DNA of 64,000 nt from Amyelois transitella (GCF_032362555.1 NC_083506.1:9223501-9287500), one strand, 5' to 3'. Numbered from the stretch's first letter, positions 46,357-58,983 are shown. Notes: a model not told the origin generated them from the letters alone. Made by a program: numbers and translations.

Positions 46357-47755
46357 TAACACCTACCTAACAAATACCTAAATACAAATTATTAAAAAAT
46401 TATTTAGGTACATCTGTTGATACCTAAACTATATATACTAGCTTGTACTCCGATATATTTCATCTTCAAATAAATAAAAAGTTCTACTATAAATAATTAA
46501 GGTACCTAGTGTGTTTAACCCATTTTTAAACTACACAAAGCCAGTATTGTCTAGTTATTTACTGTTGAGGTGAGGACCTCAAAAAAACAGAAGATAAGAC
46601 GAAATTTTAACTTCTTTGCAACATGAATAGTCTATGCCTGTTAGTCAATAGCCTCAAAAAGACTTGAGTGACCTAATAAATAAGAAGTCGATTGATTATT
46701 ACCATCATATTGTTGCATTTCAAAGATCCATGGTATAAAACCTGGTACAAAACTATACCTAGATCTTTGAAATCCGACAATATAGGACTTACCTGAGTAC
46801 CTACTGTACCTACACAACCTACGCTAGTATAGTAAAGGTATTTTCATTCAATGTTGTTTCTTGCGCCACCGTCTGTATGCTGTGTATTTTTCCTCTCCGT
46901 CCACTGGTTGTCTGGAAGAATCGCTCAATGCGATAAGACCGCTCATTGTACTAAAATCTTCTATCATCAATTAGATATCTATCATCTAGGTAGGTATATA
47001 CTATTTCCACAACATTGTTCCTTTCTTGTGTGCAATAATATAGCTATAACATGGAGTGATTCATTAATTCATTTGAATGAATTGCGCTCAAGATGGCGTG
47101 CGACCCGCGGTGATCTAAATCTTCCTACTTCGATTCCTGCTAATGTATGGACTGCTCCATACTCTGCGAATTAGCGAAGTTATAATGATTAGATATTACC
47201 ACTTTCACCACAGACATATAATAATGTCAGTATGAGCATGTCTGTGGTAAGATGTACTTAGGATGTCTGAAACTGAAACAACACATTCTGTATTATAAGC
47301 ATAAACGATTGAAAAGCAAACACAATGTATTCTATAGCCTGACACCTTAAGTCCAGAAGTTAAATAAAAAAAAATTATGGGTGAAATCTGTTACTGTCGG
47401 AACAGGGAAAATAATAATTCTTTGATTTCAACGCGATGCTCTTTCTTTTTCTTTTGCATGTCAAACAATTCAACACGAAAGAGACAAACGCAACGACCGT
47501 CGATTGTCGACTTGATTGTCGATCGCGGAAATGTTAAGTGTTTGGCAAAGAAACAAAATCAAACAACAAAAACCAGTTAACTAACATCGAACAATTAATA
47601 CAAAATTATAGTGATTAAGAAGTTTAAGGTTTTGCAAATAACACTGTGCATTAGTGTAGCATTTTCGTGTATAATGTTAACCGTAAATAAATGTGAAACT
47701 GCCGTTCAGTTTCACATTAGTTAAGTGATAATTTTTTACGAATATAAAACCAAAC
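46357..47755. other. Intergenic region GGCT-1 / FAM20B
   Basis: It carries the GGCT-1 polyadenylation signals (46469-46478), an imperfect inverted repeat (46709-46738 with 46753-46781), a second stem (CACAGACAT at about 47211 with ATGTCTGTG at about 47238) and the FAM20B promoter and 5'UTR next to 47756. No other gene recognised. Confidence 0.5.
46709..46781. repeat. Imperfect snapback inverted repeat, arms about 29 nt
   Basis: The left arm contains ATTTCAAAGATCCATGGTAT, the right arm ATACCTAGATCTTTGAAAT. Outer bases TATTGT/ACAATA also pair. The loop is 14 nt. Confidence 0.75.
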
Positions 47756-50347
47756 ATGTCTATGAATTATGCCTTTGGATTCTCAATAATTCTATTAATT
47801 CTTGTTGTTCTCAATATATATTTCTTTTACACACTAAATACTGTAGGAAAAAAGGGATCCTCATATAAAGTGCCCAGTGAGGTTGACCTCACCACAAATA
47901 TTTATAGAGAAATTAATGATTACCTGAATTACTTGCCAAGCCAATACAAAAATAGAAATCCCAAATATACACCTATACAAAGAAGTTTAGTCCAATCATT
48001 CAATTCAACAAAATTAAACATTATAAAGGATGTGTGGCAATACTCAAAGAATGTAAGTTTATTTTTATTTTTCAACCTATACTTATATTGATAACTTAAG
48101 TAATTCACAACCATGTTCACAATTATGTTCACCTGTTGTAGCTTTTAACCTTAAAGTTATTTAATTAAGTATTCAAGTTAGTATTTAATATATAGTTATG
48201 AGTCTCATCATTGAAAAAATAATATAGTTTATTTTTATAATTTCAGTGGGAAAGTGAAGAGTCTTTGTTTCCACAGGAAAGTGGAATTCTTGGCAAGCTT
48301 CTTCAAAAAATGAGAAAAGCTACAATATACCTGGTTGATGTTGCTCCAAAAGGGTCTCAAATGAAATTGTCATTGCTACTCGAGGTACCTTTGAGGTTAA
48401 CAATCGTGTTGATGAAAAATCCAGAGTAGAGACTATGCAATATAATAGGACCACCTAGTCATACTTTTTTAATATGTTTTCAACTTCTGCATGCTTATTG
48501 TATTCACTGATATCTGGCTTAAAATGCAGCAGAGAAGTCACAAACAGTTTGGGTACCTCCTCTATTATATTGATCTTACCTTTGTTTTTTAAAGTACTGA
48601 ATACCTTAAAGACATTTTTTTAATTAAATAATAAATTAAATTGAGTTACAATACAAATGTCCAAATTGTAATAATATTGTGAATCCTGCCACAGTGATGT
48701 AACTTTAAAAATTTCAGGGAAAAAATAAAGTGCTGTTCAAGCCAAAGAGATATGAGCTGAATCATGTTATAGCAGCAGGTGATATTTACGGGGGCTTTGA
48801 CCGCCACAACTCTGAAGTGTTTGCATATTATCTAGCAATGGTAATGAATTTTAAGTGGATTGCTCCCTCAGTCTTGAGAAAGATTAATGTCAAGAATGAT
48901 GTGTTTCCCGTAGCCACAAGATCGTTGAAGCTCACTATGGTAAAAAATGGTAATAAGAATTTGGAAATCACTTTCCTTAGGAAACCTAAACATATCTAAA
49001 ATCAATTCAAATTTTTAAATTGTTTCAAGCAACAAGAACAATCAACTTAAAAAGGAAATGGATCCAAGCTCCAAAGCATTGCATACAACGGGAAACATGC
49101 AATGATAAAAGATAATCCCAATTTAAAAAGATTTTTTCTTTAAAATAGATGCCTCGATATGGTGTTAGTTAATAATTGCTAAGTATCAAGGAATCAATAC
49201 ATTTTCGTTTCTTCCCATCAGGTACAACACGGTGTATATTTGGAAAATGTTTATATTGCCATGTCAAACATACAGTCTGCCCTGACAAAAATGGCGACAT
49301 AGAGGGGGCAGCTATTTTATTTCTCGAAAAAAAATTTCAGACCCATGCGTCACCGTGGCGACGCTCCTATAACAGCAGAAAAATGAGTTGGGAATTGGAG
49401 CATAATTATTGTATGTAAGTAAAATGTTACATGAACTAAGTATTTCATAAATATTAGTTATTACCAAAAACCTAGTGGTCTTTGTTCAAGATGCTCAAGT
49501 GAACTTCTGTAGCTACTATTTATCTCAGTTCACTACCCTGTTTGTATTAGGGGTAGAAGAAAAATGATCATAATGTCATACTTTTCAGGAAACTTACGAA
49601 GAATCTCACTTTAAAGCGAATTTTAAATCTAGTAGATGTTTCACTATTCGACTTCCTAATTCAAAATGGGGATCGACATCATTATGAAGTTTACAAGGAC
49701 AAAATTATTCTATTAGACAATGGTAAAGGATTAGGAAATCCTACAGCTGATGCAATGGATATTTTAGCACCTCTATATCAGTGCTGCATGTAAGTACCTT
49801 TGTCTCACTATTTTATCAAACCAGACTTATAATCCAGTATCATGTTCAAATTAGACATTTTGCTGTGGTTGACGTTTTACTGCCAAATGGAGCACCCTGA
49901 GCTGCTCTCGAGATAGATAAGGATGTGTCAGGATTATCGCCAGAAGGAAGAACAATGACAAATTTTTATTCAGTAAGTTTGTTAAAATTGGCTCGCTTCC
50001 ACTTTAAGTTGATGATGTGGGAGCCAGTGCCTGGAGTTCTATTTCACAGATGCATGCATATTTTTACAGTTTCCCATACAGATACTTACAAAGATATGTT
50101 TTTTTTGTGATATAATATTCTCTTCAATTTATTTTACAGGATATCAAACTCTACATGGCGACATCTTGAACTGCTTTCTGGGGGAATCCTGACGGAAACA
50201 ATTAAAATTCTCTCGTCGTTTGAAGGGTACAAATTGGCGACGGACGATCATTATAAAGCAGTTGAGCGTAGACTGTTGAAAATTTACGCAACAATACAGT
50301 ATTGTATAGGGAAACATGGCAGTTCTAAAGTATTTAAAATAAGTTAA
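47756..50347 (+). CDS. Fam20B: FAM20B-type glycosaminoglycan xylosylkinase
   Basis: Golgi kinase; FAM20B phosphorylates the linkage xylose of proteoglycans. Exons 47756-48052, 48247-48384, 48718-48949, 49222-49414, 49589-49789 and 50140-50347 give 422 residues, close to vertebrate FAM20B. Residues about 5-27 (AFGFSIILLILVVLNIYFF) form a type II signal anchor. Kinase features: VLFKPKRYE (ATP-contacting Lys), GGFDRHNSEVFAYYL, Cys-rich GKCLYCHVKHTVCPD, EHNYCMKLTKNLTLKR, the catalytic DRHHYE (D315), and DNGKG in place of DFG (D330), then DILAPLYQCCM. All key residues are present. The fourth exon joins after a single G, giving VKNGTT, a possible N-glycosylation site. It lies between GGCT paralogues 1 and 2 on the same strand. 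Confidence 0.93.
48385..48717 (+). other. FAM20B intron 2
   Basis: AT-rich 333-bp intron; nothing recognised. Confidence 0.6.
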
Positions 50348-52102
50348 TATTAAAAGAAATGTTTTTATGGATTAATAATTTAAGTATAAATATTGTTATA
50401 CATACATATTGTAACGACAAAGAAAGAAAGATATTGTTATGAGAGAAATTTTGATCTTTTTTTTAAATTTTACCAAAATACAGCACATATTTTTTATATG
50501 TCGCATCAAAACGTCTTGAGAATATTGCGATCATACTGTCTTACTCGTGACCATAAAACATAAAAACACGAAAATACGTTGTCATAGTACGTATAGGTCG
50601 CGCGGTGGTTAAAGAACGCTCGGAAAAAATAGTGGGGGCAAACGGCGCATGTGTACATTCGCGCTCAAAAATGCTAAGGGAAATGTTTTTTTTTTTTATT
50701 TATTTAATACTAACTGTTGTCCCGCAACTTCGCCCGCGTGATTTTCCAAAAAAAGTAGCCTATGTTTTAACTCGGTTATTTAACTATGTATATCCATATC
50801 TTATAATATACTTATAATGTTAGTATGGATTTTGTGCCTTATGTATACTTATAATCCCTACTTATATTATAAATGCGAAAATGTGTTTGTGTGTATGCAT
50901 GTTCAGTTTTCACACTTAACCTGACCTGGCTGAACCAATTTTGATGAAATTTGACATAGTTATATTCAACCGTGGACGGACATAGGGTAGGGGCGACTTG
51001 TACTGTTTGAGAATTGATATATTATTTTAAGTTGTCGCGTACAAATACGATAAAACAATTTGTGCGCAACAGTACCCAAGAGACACGGGACGCGCGAACT
51101 CAACGCGGGAAGTAAAGAGTGACTAATCCACCAATACGTGTCGCCGTCGGCGCACACCCGCCCCCCCTCTCTCCTCGTCGCACCTAATAGACCTAAAAAT
51201 TGATCACTGCGCATGCCCCTTCTACTTTTGCCGAGCGTTCTTAAACCACCGCGCGACCTATAGTCGGATTAAATGCGTTGCTTGTTTTGAAAAAAAAAGA
51301 TTATTTTGGTCATGCCTGAACTTTTTTAAAATGGCAACACTGATAAGCAACAAAACCAAATAAGTCATGACAGTTATCAGCCAGCTGACAAAGTAAACAT
51401 TTATCTTTAGAGATGCGAATCATACATTGAGTTATGTACACTATCGATGAGTAATCTTTTACTGAAACCTGGACTTAAAATTAACCAAAACCGCTCGCAA
51501 ACGCAGAACATAATAGAGCTGTTACTGTGCGCCTCTCGCGTACTCACTCTTCATGCACCGAGCACCAGACTACTATAGCCAAAGATATCACTTTAGTTTT
51601 TTGGTTACAGTATACGGAACACAAAGACTAGAGACTGAGAGCAGAAGAGGAGGCAGTTACTTAAACAAAACCTTGTAATATAATAAATTAGAAGTTTTTA
51701 ACAAACATTAGAAATTATAATTAACGAATAAGAAAATATCGAATAACATCACATCACTCTTAACCTAAAATTTTGTTTTGATATTTTTTTTTTTACAAAT
51801 CTGCAGATAATTATTTTTTCTACTAATTTACATCAATAAGTTAATCAAAATAATAGTTTCGTGGTCGCTTTATCACATGTTTATTTTGAGAGCTCTTGTG
51901 CTACATGTTTCATGGCTTTGAGCAAACACCGGATTGTGAGCATTGACAGTGGTTTTAATATTTATAAGATTCACTTATTTATTATTTACTGGTAAGTACA
52001 CACTTATAGGTAGTGTGCTAAATCGTTTTTTTTTTTGTTTTACAGCTATCACCAAAAAATATTTTGTGAACCAAGTTTTCTCTACAAAATACGTATTCAA
52101 CT
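50348..52102. other. Intergenic region FAM20B / GGCT-2
   Basis: It contains the 663-bp MITE at 50596-51258. From 51260 to 52102 lies the probable GGCT-2 promoter and 5'UTR. A T-rich acceptor-like stretch ending TTTTACAG at about 52045 suggests a spliced 5'UTR. No other gene recognised. Confidence 0.5.
50596..51258. mobile_element. MITE with about 28-bp terminal inverted repeats and TA target, carrying a nested insertion
   Basis: The left end GGTCGCGCGGTGGTTAAAG is mirrored at the right by ...TTAAACCACCGCGCGACC, the repeats extending through GAACGCTCGG with one or two mismatches. Both ends abut TATA, so a TA (or TATA) duplication is likely. No transposase frame. At about 50686-50960 a T-run and a repeat with CCGCAACTTCGCCCGCGTG suggest a second element inserted inside. 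Confidence 0.8.
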
Positions 52103-52982
52103 ATGATCTCCAATATTAAAGATACTTTCTTGTATTTTGCTTATGGCAGTAATTTATTTAAGAAACGAATTCACATTAATAATCCATCTGCTGTATTTAT
52201 TGGCGTCGGAAAATTAGAAGTAAGTATATGTATCTAATATAGCGGCTCACACAGCACATATATAGCCAATATAATATGTGGATATATAATGATAGGTAAT
52301 ATGGGTTTTTACAATATCTACAGGATTATCAATTAGACTTCATCAAGTACTCAGATAACTGGCGGGGGAGCTCTGCAACTATTGTGCCTGTAGAAGGAAG
52401 CCAAGTATGGGGTGCTATATGGAGAGTTGAAAATATACATATGCCAGCCTTAGATAGGTAATATACATATGTTTATTGATTGATAATTTTGTTACAAATT
52501 TTTATTCACATTATCTCAATGACTCAACATAGACATCAAAATACATATTACATGCATAGTGATTAACAAAAGAAAATTATGAAGATATTACCTGTCGGAC
52601 TACTACAAAAGATAATCATTAGATATTAGATGAATAAAAAGAATGAATTTTAGTTTAAGTATAATAAGCTTTTTAACAAAAATCATTTCACTTTTGCAGA
52701 CAAGAAGGAGTGGAAACAAATTGGTACTTCCCTAAAACTGTCACAATTTTTACTGAAGATGGAAAGAAAGTAGAATGTCGAACATATCAACAGACAATTA
52801 ATCCGCCACCACGCAGGGATGATCAAGATATACCAATAGATAGGAGGCCATCCATGACCTACATGGAATGCATTCTGAAAGGAGCCAAGGAGTGTGGACT
52901 TCCCAAAGAATATATTAAGAAGTTGGAGAGAATACCACATAATGGACAAGAGGCACCAAACATGAAAAAGCTTTTGGAATAA
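52103..52982 (+). CDS. Gamma-glutamylcyclotransferase paralogue 2 (canonical, cytosolic)
   Basis: Exons 52103-52219, 52324-52457 and 52700-52982 give 177 residues, near the length of vertebrate GGCT. TFLYFAYGSNLFKKRIHI has the YGSN loop. Exon 2 starts DYQLDFIKYSDNWRGSSATI, and LDRQEGVETNWYF keeps the catalytic Glu (E86). GAKECGLPKEYIKKLERI is the C-terminal helix. There is no signal peptide, so it should act in the cytosol on gamma-glutamyl peptides from glutathione turnover (family knowledge). Intron positions and phases (after the equivalent of residue 39, then after two bases of the codon before QEG) are shared with paralogues 1 and 3, showing tandem duplication. Polyadenylation signal AATAAA at 53005. 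Confidence 0.92.
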
Positions 52983-53471
52983 TTTATGTAATAAGCCCTA
53001 CCATAATAAATAAATAAAACTGACATTCAAGATGATGATGAATAGCAAAGACTTAGTACTTTGTGACTGTGATTTATATTATTTATGTTAATAATAATAT
53101 ACCTATGTATGTTACACTATGAGCTAGTGTTTATTTATTCCCTCAAAATCTCTGCTCCAGTCAATCTTTCTCTCATCTTTGGGAAATCTCCATTCAGTAT
53201 CATAGTATTTCATATGCTTCTATTCTCTATTGTTTAAAATATTCGGAATATAGATATTTGACAAATATTCCGCTTTGAGTACATATTTGACATTCTCATT
53301 ATTCCTCAGCAGTGTTCATTCTGTAAAAATCTATGATCAAATGTCAATTTGAAATAAAGGTGCCTATTTTATAAAAATGCCAATATATTTTACACAAGAA
53401 GAAATGAGCAATACATAAATCATGAGTGGATTTTTTTAAACTTTATAAAGATTACCACCACATTTAATACT
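52983..53471 (+). other. Intergenic region GGCT-2 / GGCT-3
   Basis: AT-rich; holds AATAAA at 53005-53010 and the short promoter region of the third paralogue. Nothing else recognised. Confidence 0.6.
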
Positions 53472-55875
53472 ATGAATGCTCCGGCTATAAAAGAACCTGA
53501 TTCATTCTTATATTTCGCTTATGGCGCGAATATACTTCCTTACAGAATGCGCATGTACAATCTATCACCAGAATTCGTATCAATTGCACGAATTGAGGTA
53601 AGTTTTCCTCGTGAGGATTTTGTTTTTAACCCTTTCCATGCGGCTGGCGTATTATCACGTATAACTAAAAACCGTTGGCCACACGGTGGGCGTATTATTG
53701 CGTCCAAAACAATTCCTTGTGTTAAACGATTAGACCAATATGAAAGTTGGTTCCCCTGTACTGTAGTTATAAACTCAACAACCTTACGTGAAACGGTGGA
53801 AAAATACTTACTTATTATTATGTAGATATGAGTGCATGGTTTACGCCGATAGTGTTGTAAGCTTTTTATATAAAAAGTCTAATAAAAGGAGAATAATATA
53901 AATGGTAAGTTTATTACTTATAATTCTTAATAATGTGTTTTACCTCGACGATAATATTTTTAAAGATAAATCTTCAGATGAGACTCAAATTGACGAGCAT
54001 GAACCATATTCGCAACCAAATTTTATCGACGATGATGAGATGTCGCAAAGTATTTTATCTAGAAAACGAGGAAGAAACAATGAAATTTCTCCCGAAACTT
54101 TTGACGAGGTCAAAGAATCTCAAGTATTTAAGATACCGCAACGAATTTTACAAAATAAAGTGAAATGTTATGATGACTCTCCAAATCCGATAACACCATG
54201 TCCAATAAAAACACGATACAATGTACAAGATATGTCAACTAGCCAGTTACTTATTGTACCCTCATAAATTAAATTTTAAGCTACCCTCGTTACATTTTAT
54301 TATAACCATAGATTTTTTTTTTAAAGCATGATAAAATAATATAAAAAAATGTAAAATGAGTATGTAAAAAACTGAGTGTTAATTTGCTTATATGCTTGCT
54401 CATACCCAGTTGCCCAAAAAATTATTATGATTAATAAAAATTTGATTTCAATTTACTACATATTTCAGTTTTTTATAAAAAAAATATATATGCAAGTAAT
54501 TTTATATAAATATTTGATATTCTTTTTGTATTTTTGCAGCAAATGTTCATTATTCTCAATCATAATTCAATTTTGCTCATTTCTGCTTATAAAGACGTTA
54601 TTGTTTCAAGGTATGGCAACACCAAAATTGTCTATATAATTTTGAAAACGAAATAATACGCCATCCGCGTCTAGCGAAAGAAATTACAGAACGCAATAAT
54701 ACGCCTTCCGTACAGTAGAACCAGTTTTGTTAAGACGTAATATCTCGCCCATCGTTTTATAGAAGGGCCTTAATACAAAACCGCCCGTACAGAGACGGCG
54801 AAATTGAAATAATGCTTCCGCATGGAAAGGGTTAATCTAGCCCTAGAGGGCTGCTAAAGAAGCCTTCACAAATTCGAAGACCTCTTAAAGAAAGTATGGT
54901 GAATATGAAGCCTTCCTTCGCAAAGCACACCATCACCATATCCGACGATAAATCCTGATACCTTTTAATTATATATAATAACTGATAATAAATTTCTTAT
55001 TGCTATTTTTAAGTACCCTTATTCTTTATAGAATTATAGACTGGATTTCATAAAATATTCCAAATATTGGGGAGGACCTACAGCTACGTTAGTGCCGACT
55101 GCCAATGCTCATGCATGGGGTATCATTTGGCGCATGAAAATCAGCGACAGGGATTCCTTAGATGGGTAAATCATTTGGTAAATTACTAGCTTTCGCCCAC
55201 AGCTATCAACCAAAATAAACCCCAAATGTCATAAAAATCGGTTTAGTGGTTTAACTGTAAATTGGTAACAAACACTAATCGAGTTCGACTCTTTTAGCGA
55301 AATTCGATGGTTTTTCCTTTGAAATTTTGATGGTTGTCCATTTTAGTGGAAGGGCACTAACAAATTTGACCTATATGTGTCATTTAGCATAGATATGCCA
55401 ACGTTTGAAGAATACAATGTGTAAACTTCGGACTATAAAATATTTTGTGTAGTACCTATGTAACGTTCATATTTTTAGATTGAAGGAAGTAGAGGTGAAG
55501 AAATATTACGTAAAAATAGTTGAAGTTTTGACGCCATACATGGGATACTTTAGATGTCGAACATATATTCAGAAAGTTAACCCCTTGCCTAGAGGAGATA
55601 AGGACACCATTCCCGTGGAACAATGGCCTTCATGGTCCTACCAGCGCATCATGTTGCTCGGTGCGATAGTGAATGAGCTGCCAGAATATTACATCAGTTT
55701 TCTGCGTAAATTGAAGCATAATGATGACGAGGGCTGCGTGCGCACAGACTGCCTACTGGTCCGTTACTCGCGGGAGCCACCTTGCGAGTGCCGCGTGCCC
55801 GGCAGGATCCCCAGGCTGCCTCTCAAGCTCGATTTGAAAACGAGAAACGTCAGAGTGCAGGCTCAGACCAGATGA
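53472..55875 (+). CDS. Gamma-glutamylcyclotransferase paralogue 3, catalytic Glu replaced
   Basis: Exons 53472-53597, 55032-55165 and 55479-55875 give 218 residues. The fold is clear: SFLYFAYGANILPYRMRM, then NYRLDFIKYSKYWGGPTATL, AWGIIWRM, GYFRCRTYIQKVNPLPRGD and MLLGAIVNELPEYYISFLRK. Two active-site changes stand out. YGSN is YGAN, and the LD-QEGV block reads LDGLKEVEV, putting Lys (K89) where the catalytic Glu lies in the paralogues. The C-terminus has an Arg/Cys-rich extension of about 40 residues (REPPCECRVPGRIPRLP) absent in paralogue 2. The reading frame is intact, so this looks like a re-purposed, probably non-catalytic paralogue, not a pseudogene. A piggyBac-like element sits in intron 1. 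Polyadenylation signal at 55892. Confidence 0.88.
53630..54831 (+). mobile_element. piggyBac-like non-autonomous element with TTAA target duplication
   Basis: The ends CCCTTTCCATGCGG (53630-53643) and CCGCATGGAAAGGG (54818-54831) are perfect 14-bp inverted repeats flanked on both sides by TTAA (53626-53629, 54832-54835), the piggyBac signature. Subterminal motifs recur inside both ends (GCGTATTATT at the left, AATAATACGCC at the right). At 1202 bp it is too short for a transposase. It occupies intron 1 of GGCT-3 without touching splice sites. Confidence 0.92.
53902..54267 (+). CDS. Acidic open frame inside the piggyBac-like element
   Basis: 121 codons within the TTAA element. After a hydrophobic start the product is acidic and polar (DETQIDEHEPYSQPNFIDDD) with a basic patch, SRKRGRNN, and later FKIPQRILQNKVKC. 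piggyBac transposases begin with an acidic, disordered region of this sort, so it may be the leftover N-terminus of a deleted transposase. No DDE motifs are present. The ATG is directly followed by GTAAGT, a splice-donor-like context, so the true start is uncertain. The function is unknown. Confidence 0.4.
   Translation: MVSLLLIILNNVFYLDDNIFKDKSSDETQIDEHEPYSQPNFIDDDEMSQSILSRKRGRNNEISPETFDEVKESQVFKIPQRILQNKVKCYDDSPNPITPCPIKTRYNVQDMSTSQLLIVPS
55166..55478 (+). other. GGCT-3 intron 2 with repeat scrap
   Basis: CTAGCTTTCGCCCACAGC followed by AAAATCGGTTTAGTGG at about 55185-55250 is a short remnant of a common lepidopteran retroelement-associated repeat. Nothing else recognised. Confidence 0.45.
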
Positions 55876-58800
55876 AAATGTTCTTTGACGAAATAAACAC
55901 ATTTCTATTGAAAAAATTATTTTATTTTGAGAAATGTATAGGCTTCGCTTTTAACTAGTTATAAAATATATTCAAACAGGGGGTATATTTTAAGGATACA
56001 TTTCGATATTCAAAACTATACTTCATTTATTTTTTCCAGTTTTTATTAATGTAAAATATTTAAATTATTATTAATAGGTACTCGGTTCTCATTAAATTAA
56101 ATTAAATATAAAAATTGTACACTATCTAAATCGTTTGGTGAAATCGTATCTAAATTGAGCATAAAGCACAACGCTACCCCGACACTTTACATAACACGCA
56201 CACAAATCACACGAGGAACACATCATTTGGAAAATATTTTATCAGTCAATAATTTACGAATAATATAATTACTAAAATGAGGTAATGTAACTGCCTTACT
56301 AGATGGAAATCACAATTTAATTAAATACTGATAAAAATAAGGGCGTAGGTAAGTAAAAAGTTGAAGAGCAAAGCCCGCAGAAGTATGTGCGAGGCAACGT
56401 TGTGCACCGCGAGGCAGCGGCACAACATTACGGCGCAGCTCGAGTGCGCGGGCTGCACTGGATCATTGCGAATTACGACGAAGGTGGAACGAAAGTATGG
56501 CCTACATTTAAAATTACGCTTAATAGTTACATACACTAACTTACATTTCATAAATTGAGCAAAAGGCACTATGCAATTTCTAAAATTAAAGAAATATTTG
56601 GATTTATACTTTGGAAATTTCATTATGATCAAACTTTTTTTTGAGTGTTTTCGAAATTAGATTTTTTTTTATATTTATGTATTTGAAAAGATACAATTAA
56701 TGCAACGTGCCTTGAGCCCCTCGTCAATGACAACAATACTCATACCCATTCATCAGTTCCGGGACACCGTCGCCGGCAGCGAGCCGGGGGCGGTGCGCTG
56801 GAACAGCAGGCGTCCACTCCGCTGCCTAACACATAGCCCACTCCAAGCCAGCCCGTCGAATTACATTCCTGTGGCACGGTTTTCGGTCGTGGTTCTTTTT
56901 GTTATAAAAAAAAGCTAAGAGATAATTTTTCCGAAGTTAACATTAAAGATATAATTTGCACAAATGGAACTGCACGATTCGTATACCGTCGGTGCACAAA
57001 CAATGCACAAATTATATGCATCATGTGTATCCACACAATCAACAATCCTGCATTCCGCTGAAGGCTGGATGTCTGAAGGCACTCGTTTATACCCTTAAAC
57101 ATTAGTTAAAGTTACCGGGAGCAGCGCTCCAATGCACAGGATTGTTGCAAGTATATCGGACTAACTTTGGTGGAGTTTACATAAATACAAAACATTCCAT
57201 AACTTAACACATGTATATAATGTAGCTGGCGTATATTTATTTTATACATTTATTTATCGAGACAAGTTATAACCTGATGATAACAATATTATTTTATGTA
57301 TAACTATTATATATTTTAAATATAATCGAATTATACTATATGTGTGTATTCATACCTGTTCTGGAATATTACGTTAAGTTTATTATTATGATATACATAT
57401 GTAGTCTTACGCCAGTCGCACACTAAACTCTACACGTTACATTAGTTTGAACTTTTATCCCATAAAATAGAACTTCATAAAATTATGTAATAGGATCGGG
57501 ACCAAAAATATGATTATTCACGAAATAGCTGCCGGATGCGCATGCGCAGAGTCCAGCGTGCGAAAGTGCTAATATCCAATGTACAAATTACAATTCATAC
57601 GATCTCTCAATATTAAAATCATTCCGCATAATACATAATGTAGATGCTTTACAAATGTGAGAGAATAAATTAATATGTTATTAAACATATTTAGCCGGGA
57701 TGGGTAGATTACAATAATCTTAAATATTTATTTATATGATTCTCTAGTCTGTCACGATTAGCTAGACATTATATAGAGTATAATTAAATATAAATACTAA
57801 AACAATAATAGTTGGTAGTACAACTACATAACAATAATGGCAGGTATCTCTATTGCATTGTGATTGAACCGGGAAAATCTTGGATGCATACAACTACATA
57901 TTAAACTAATAGGTAGATACGCACATTGTCAGATGATTTTTGATTGTCAAGTAAAATAATAAGTCTATAAACTGGCGTTCATCTTTAACTATTAGTCCAT
58001 TTCGTTTCAAGTAAAATATTGAATATTTCAAGTTCGTCAATGTCTTTGGTTATCAAACCGAATGTTAGAACCAATATTACTTTTATAAAGACAGACATCA
58101 AGTAACAGTTAAGCGAGGAAGAAGGGCTCTCGAACAGATTGAGTATTATAACATTTGCATAAAATTGCATCGAACAGTACGAGTGACAAATTCGTGGATA
58201 GGAATGCGCTTTCAACAAAAAGCGCTTTTAACAGCAACATCAACAACCTCGACAAATTTGACACTCGTCGGGATTTCTCTCGAGATAACGAAAACGTCAG
58301 CCGGTGAACGCGAACAAATCAATTCGTACATGAACTAGCCCATGCGATAACATAGCTATTACACACATTACAACTTACATCGTAAACTTAACATTAATAG
58401 GCTATGTCAAAAATGACACCGATACAACTATATTATTGAGGTAAACTATATAGGATCCGCGTCGAAACGAATCGACTCAATATAGCTTCAGCAAAAATAT
58501 TAATTTCCTGATATGAAAACGAATCGAGGGACGCTTGCCTCTTCGGAGGCGGAGTCGAGGCGAGCCTCGGCGCCGGACTCGCAATAAATAAAACGACGCG
58601 GGACGCGACAATTTACTAGCTACGCTTACGACTAACATTCGAAGAGCCGACCGCGCCGAGCGGCCGGCCTGAGGTAGATAGAGCGGGCTAGCAGGGCTGC
58701 TAGGTGACACCGCGCGACACTTTCACCCGTCTTTTGAGAACACATTGTGTTCAGTCGGGCGGTTTCGTATTTAATCTAGAAACAGACTCGAGTGCATTTA

Positions 58801-58983
58801 ATTTTTATAGAGATTCGTGAAATCCTCAACATGGGTTTTCTATAAAATACAACACGTTTTAAATTCTCCAAAAGCTGTGCTTTAATTCAAAACGTCGTAA
58901 GAATTGAAAAGAACTCAAGACCATGAAATGGTGAAAAGTGTCACGCGTCATCACTCCTCAGCCTCCGGGCAGCCCGGCGGGCG
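55876..58983. other. Convergent intergenic region GGCT-3 / insulin receptor
   Basis: Contains AATAAA at 55892 for GGCT-3, then about 3 kb that probably includes the long 3'UTR of the insulin receptor (minus strand). GC-richer unique patches lie at about 56370-56470, 56755-56870 and 58535-58730. No gene recognised. Confidence 0.5.
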
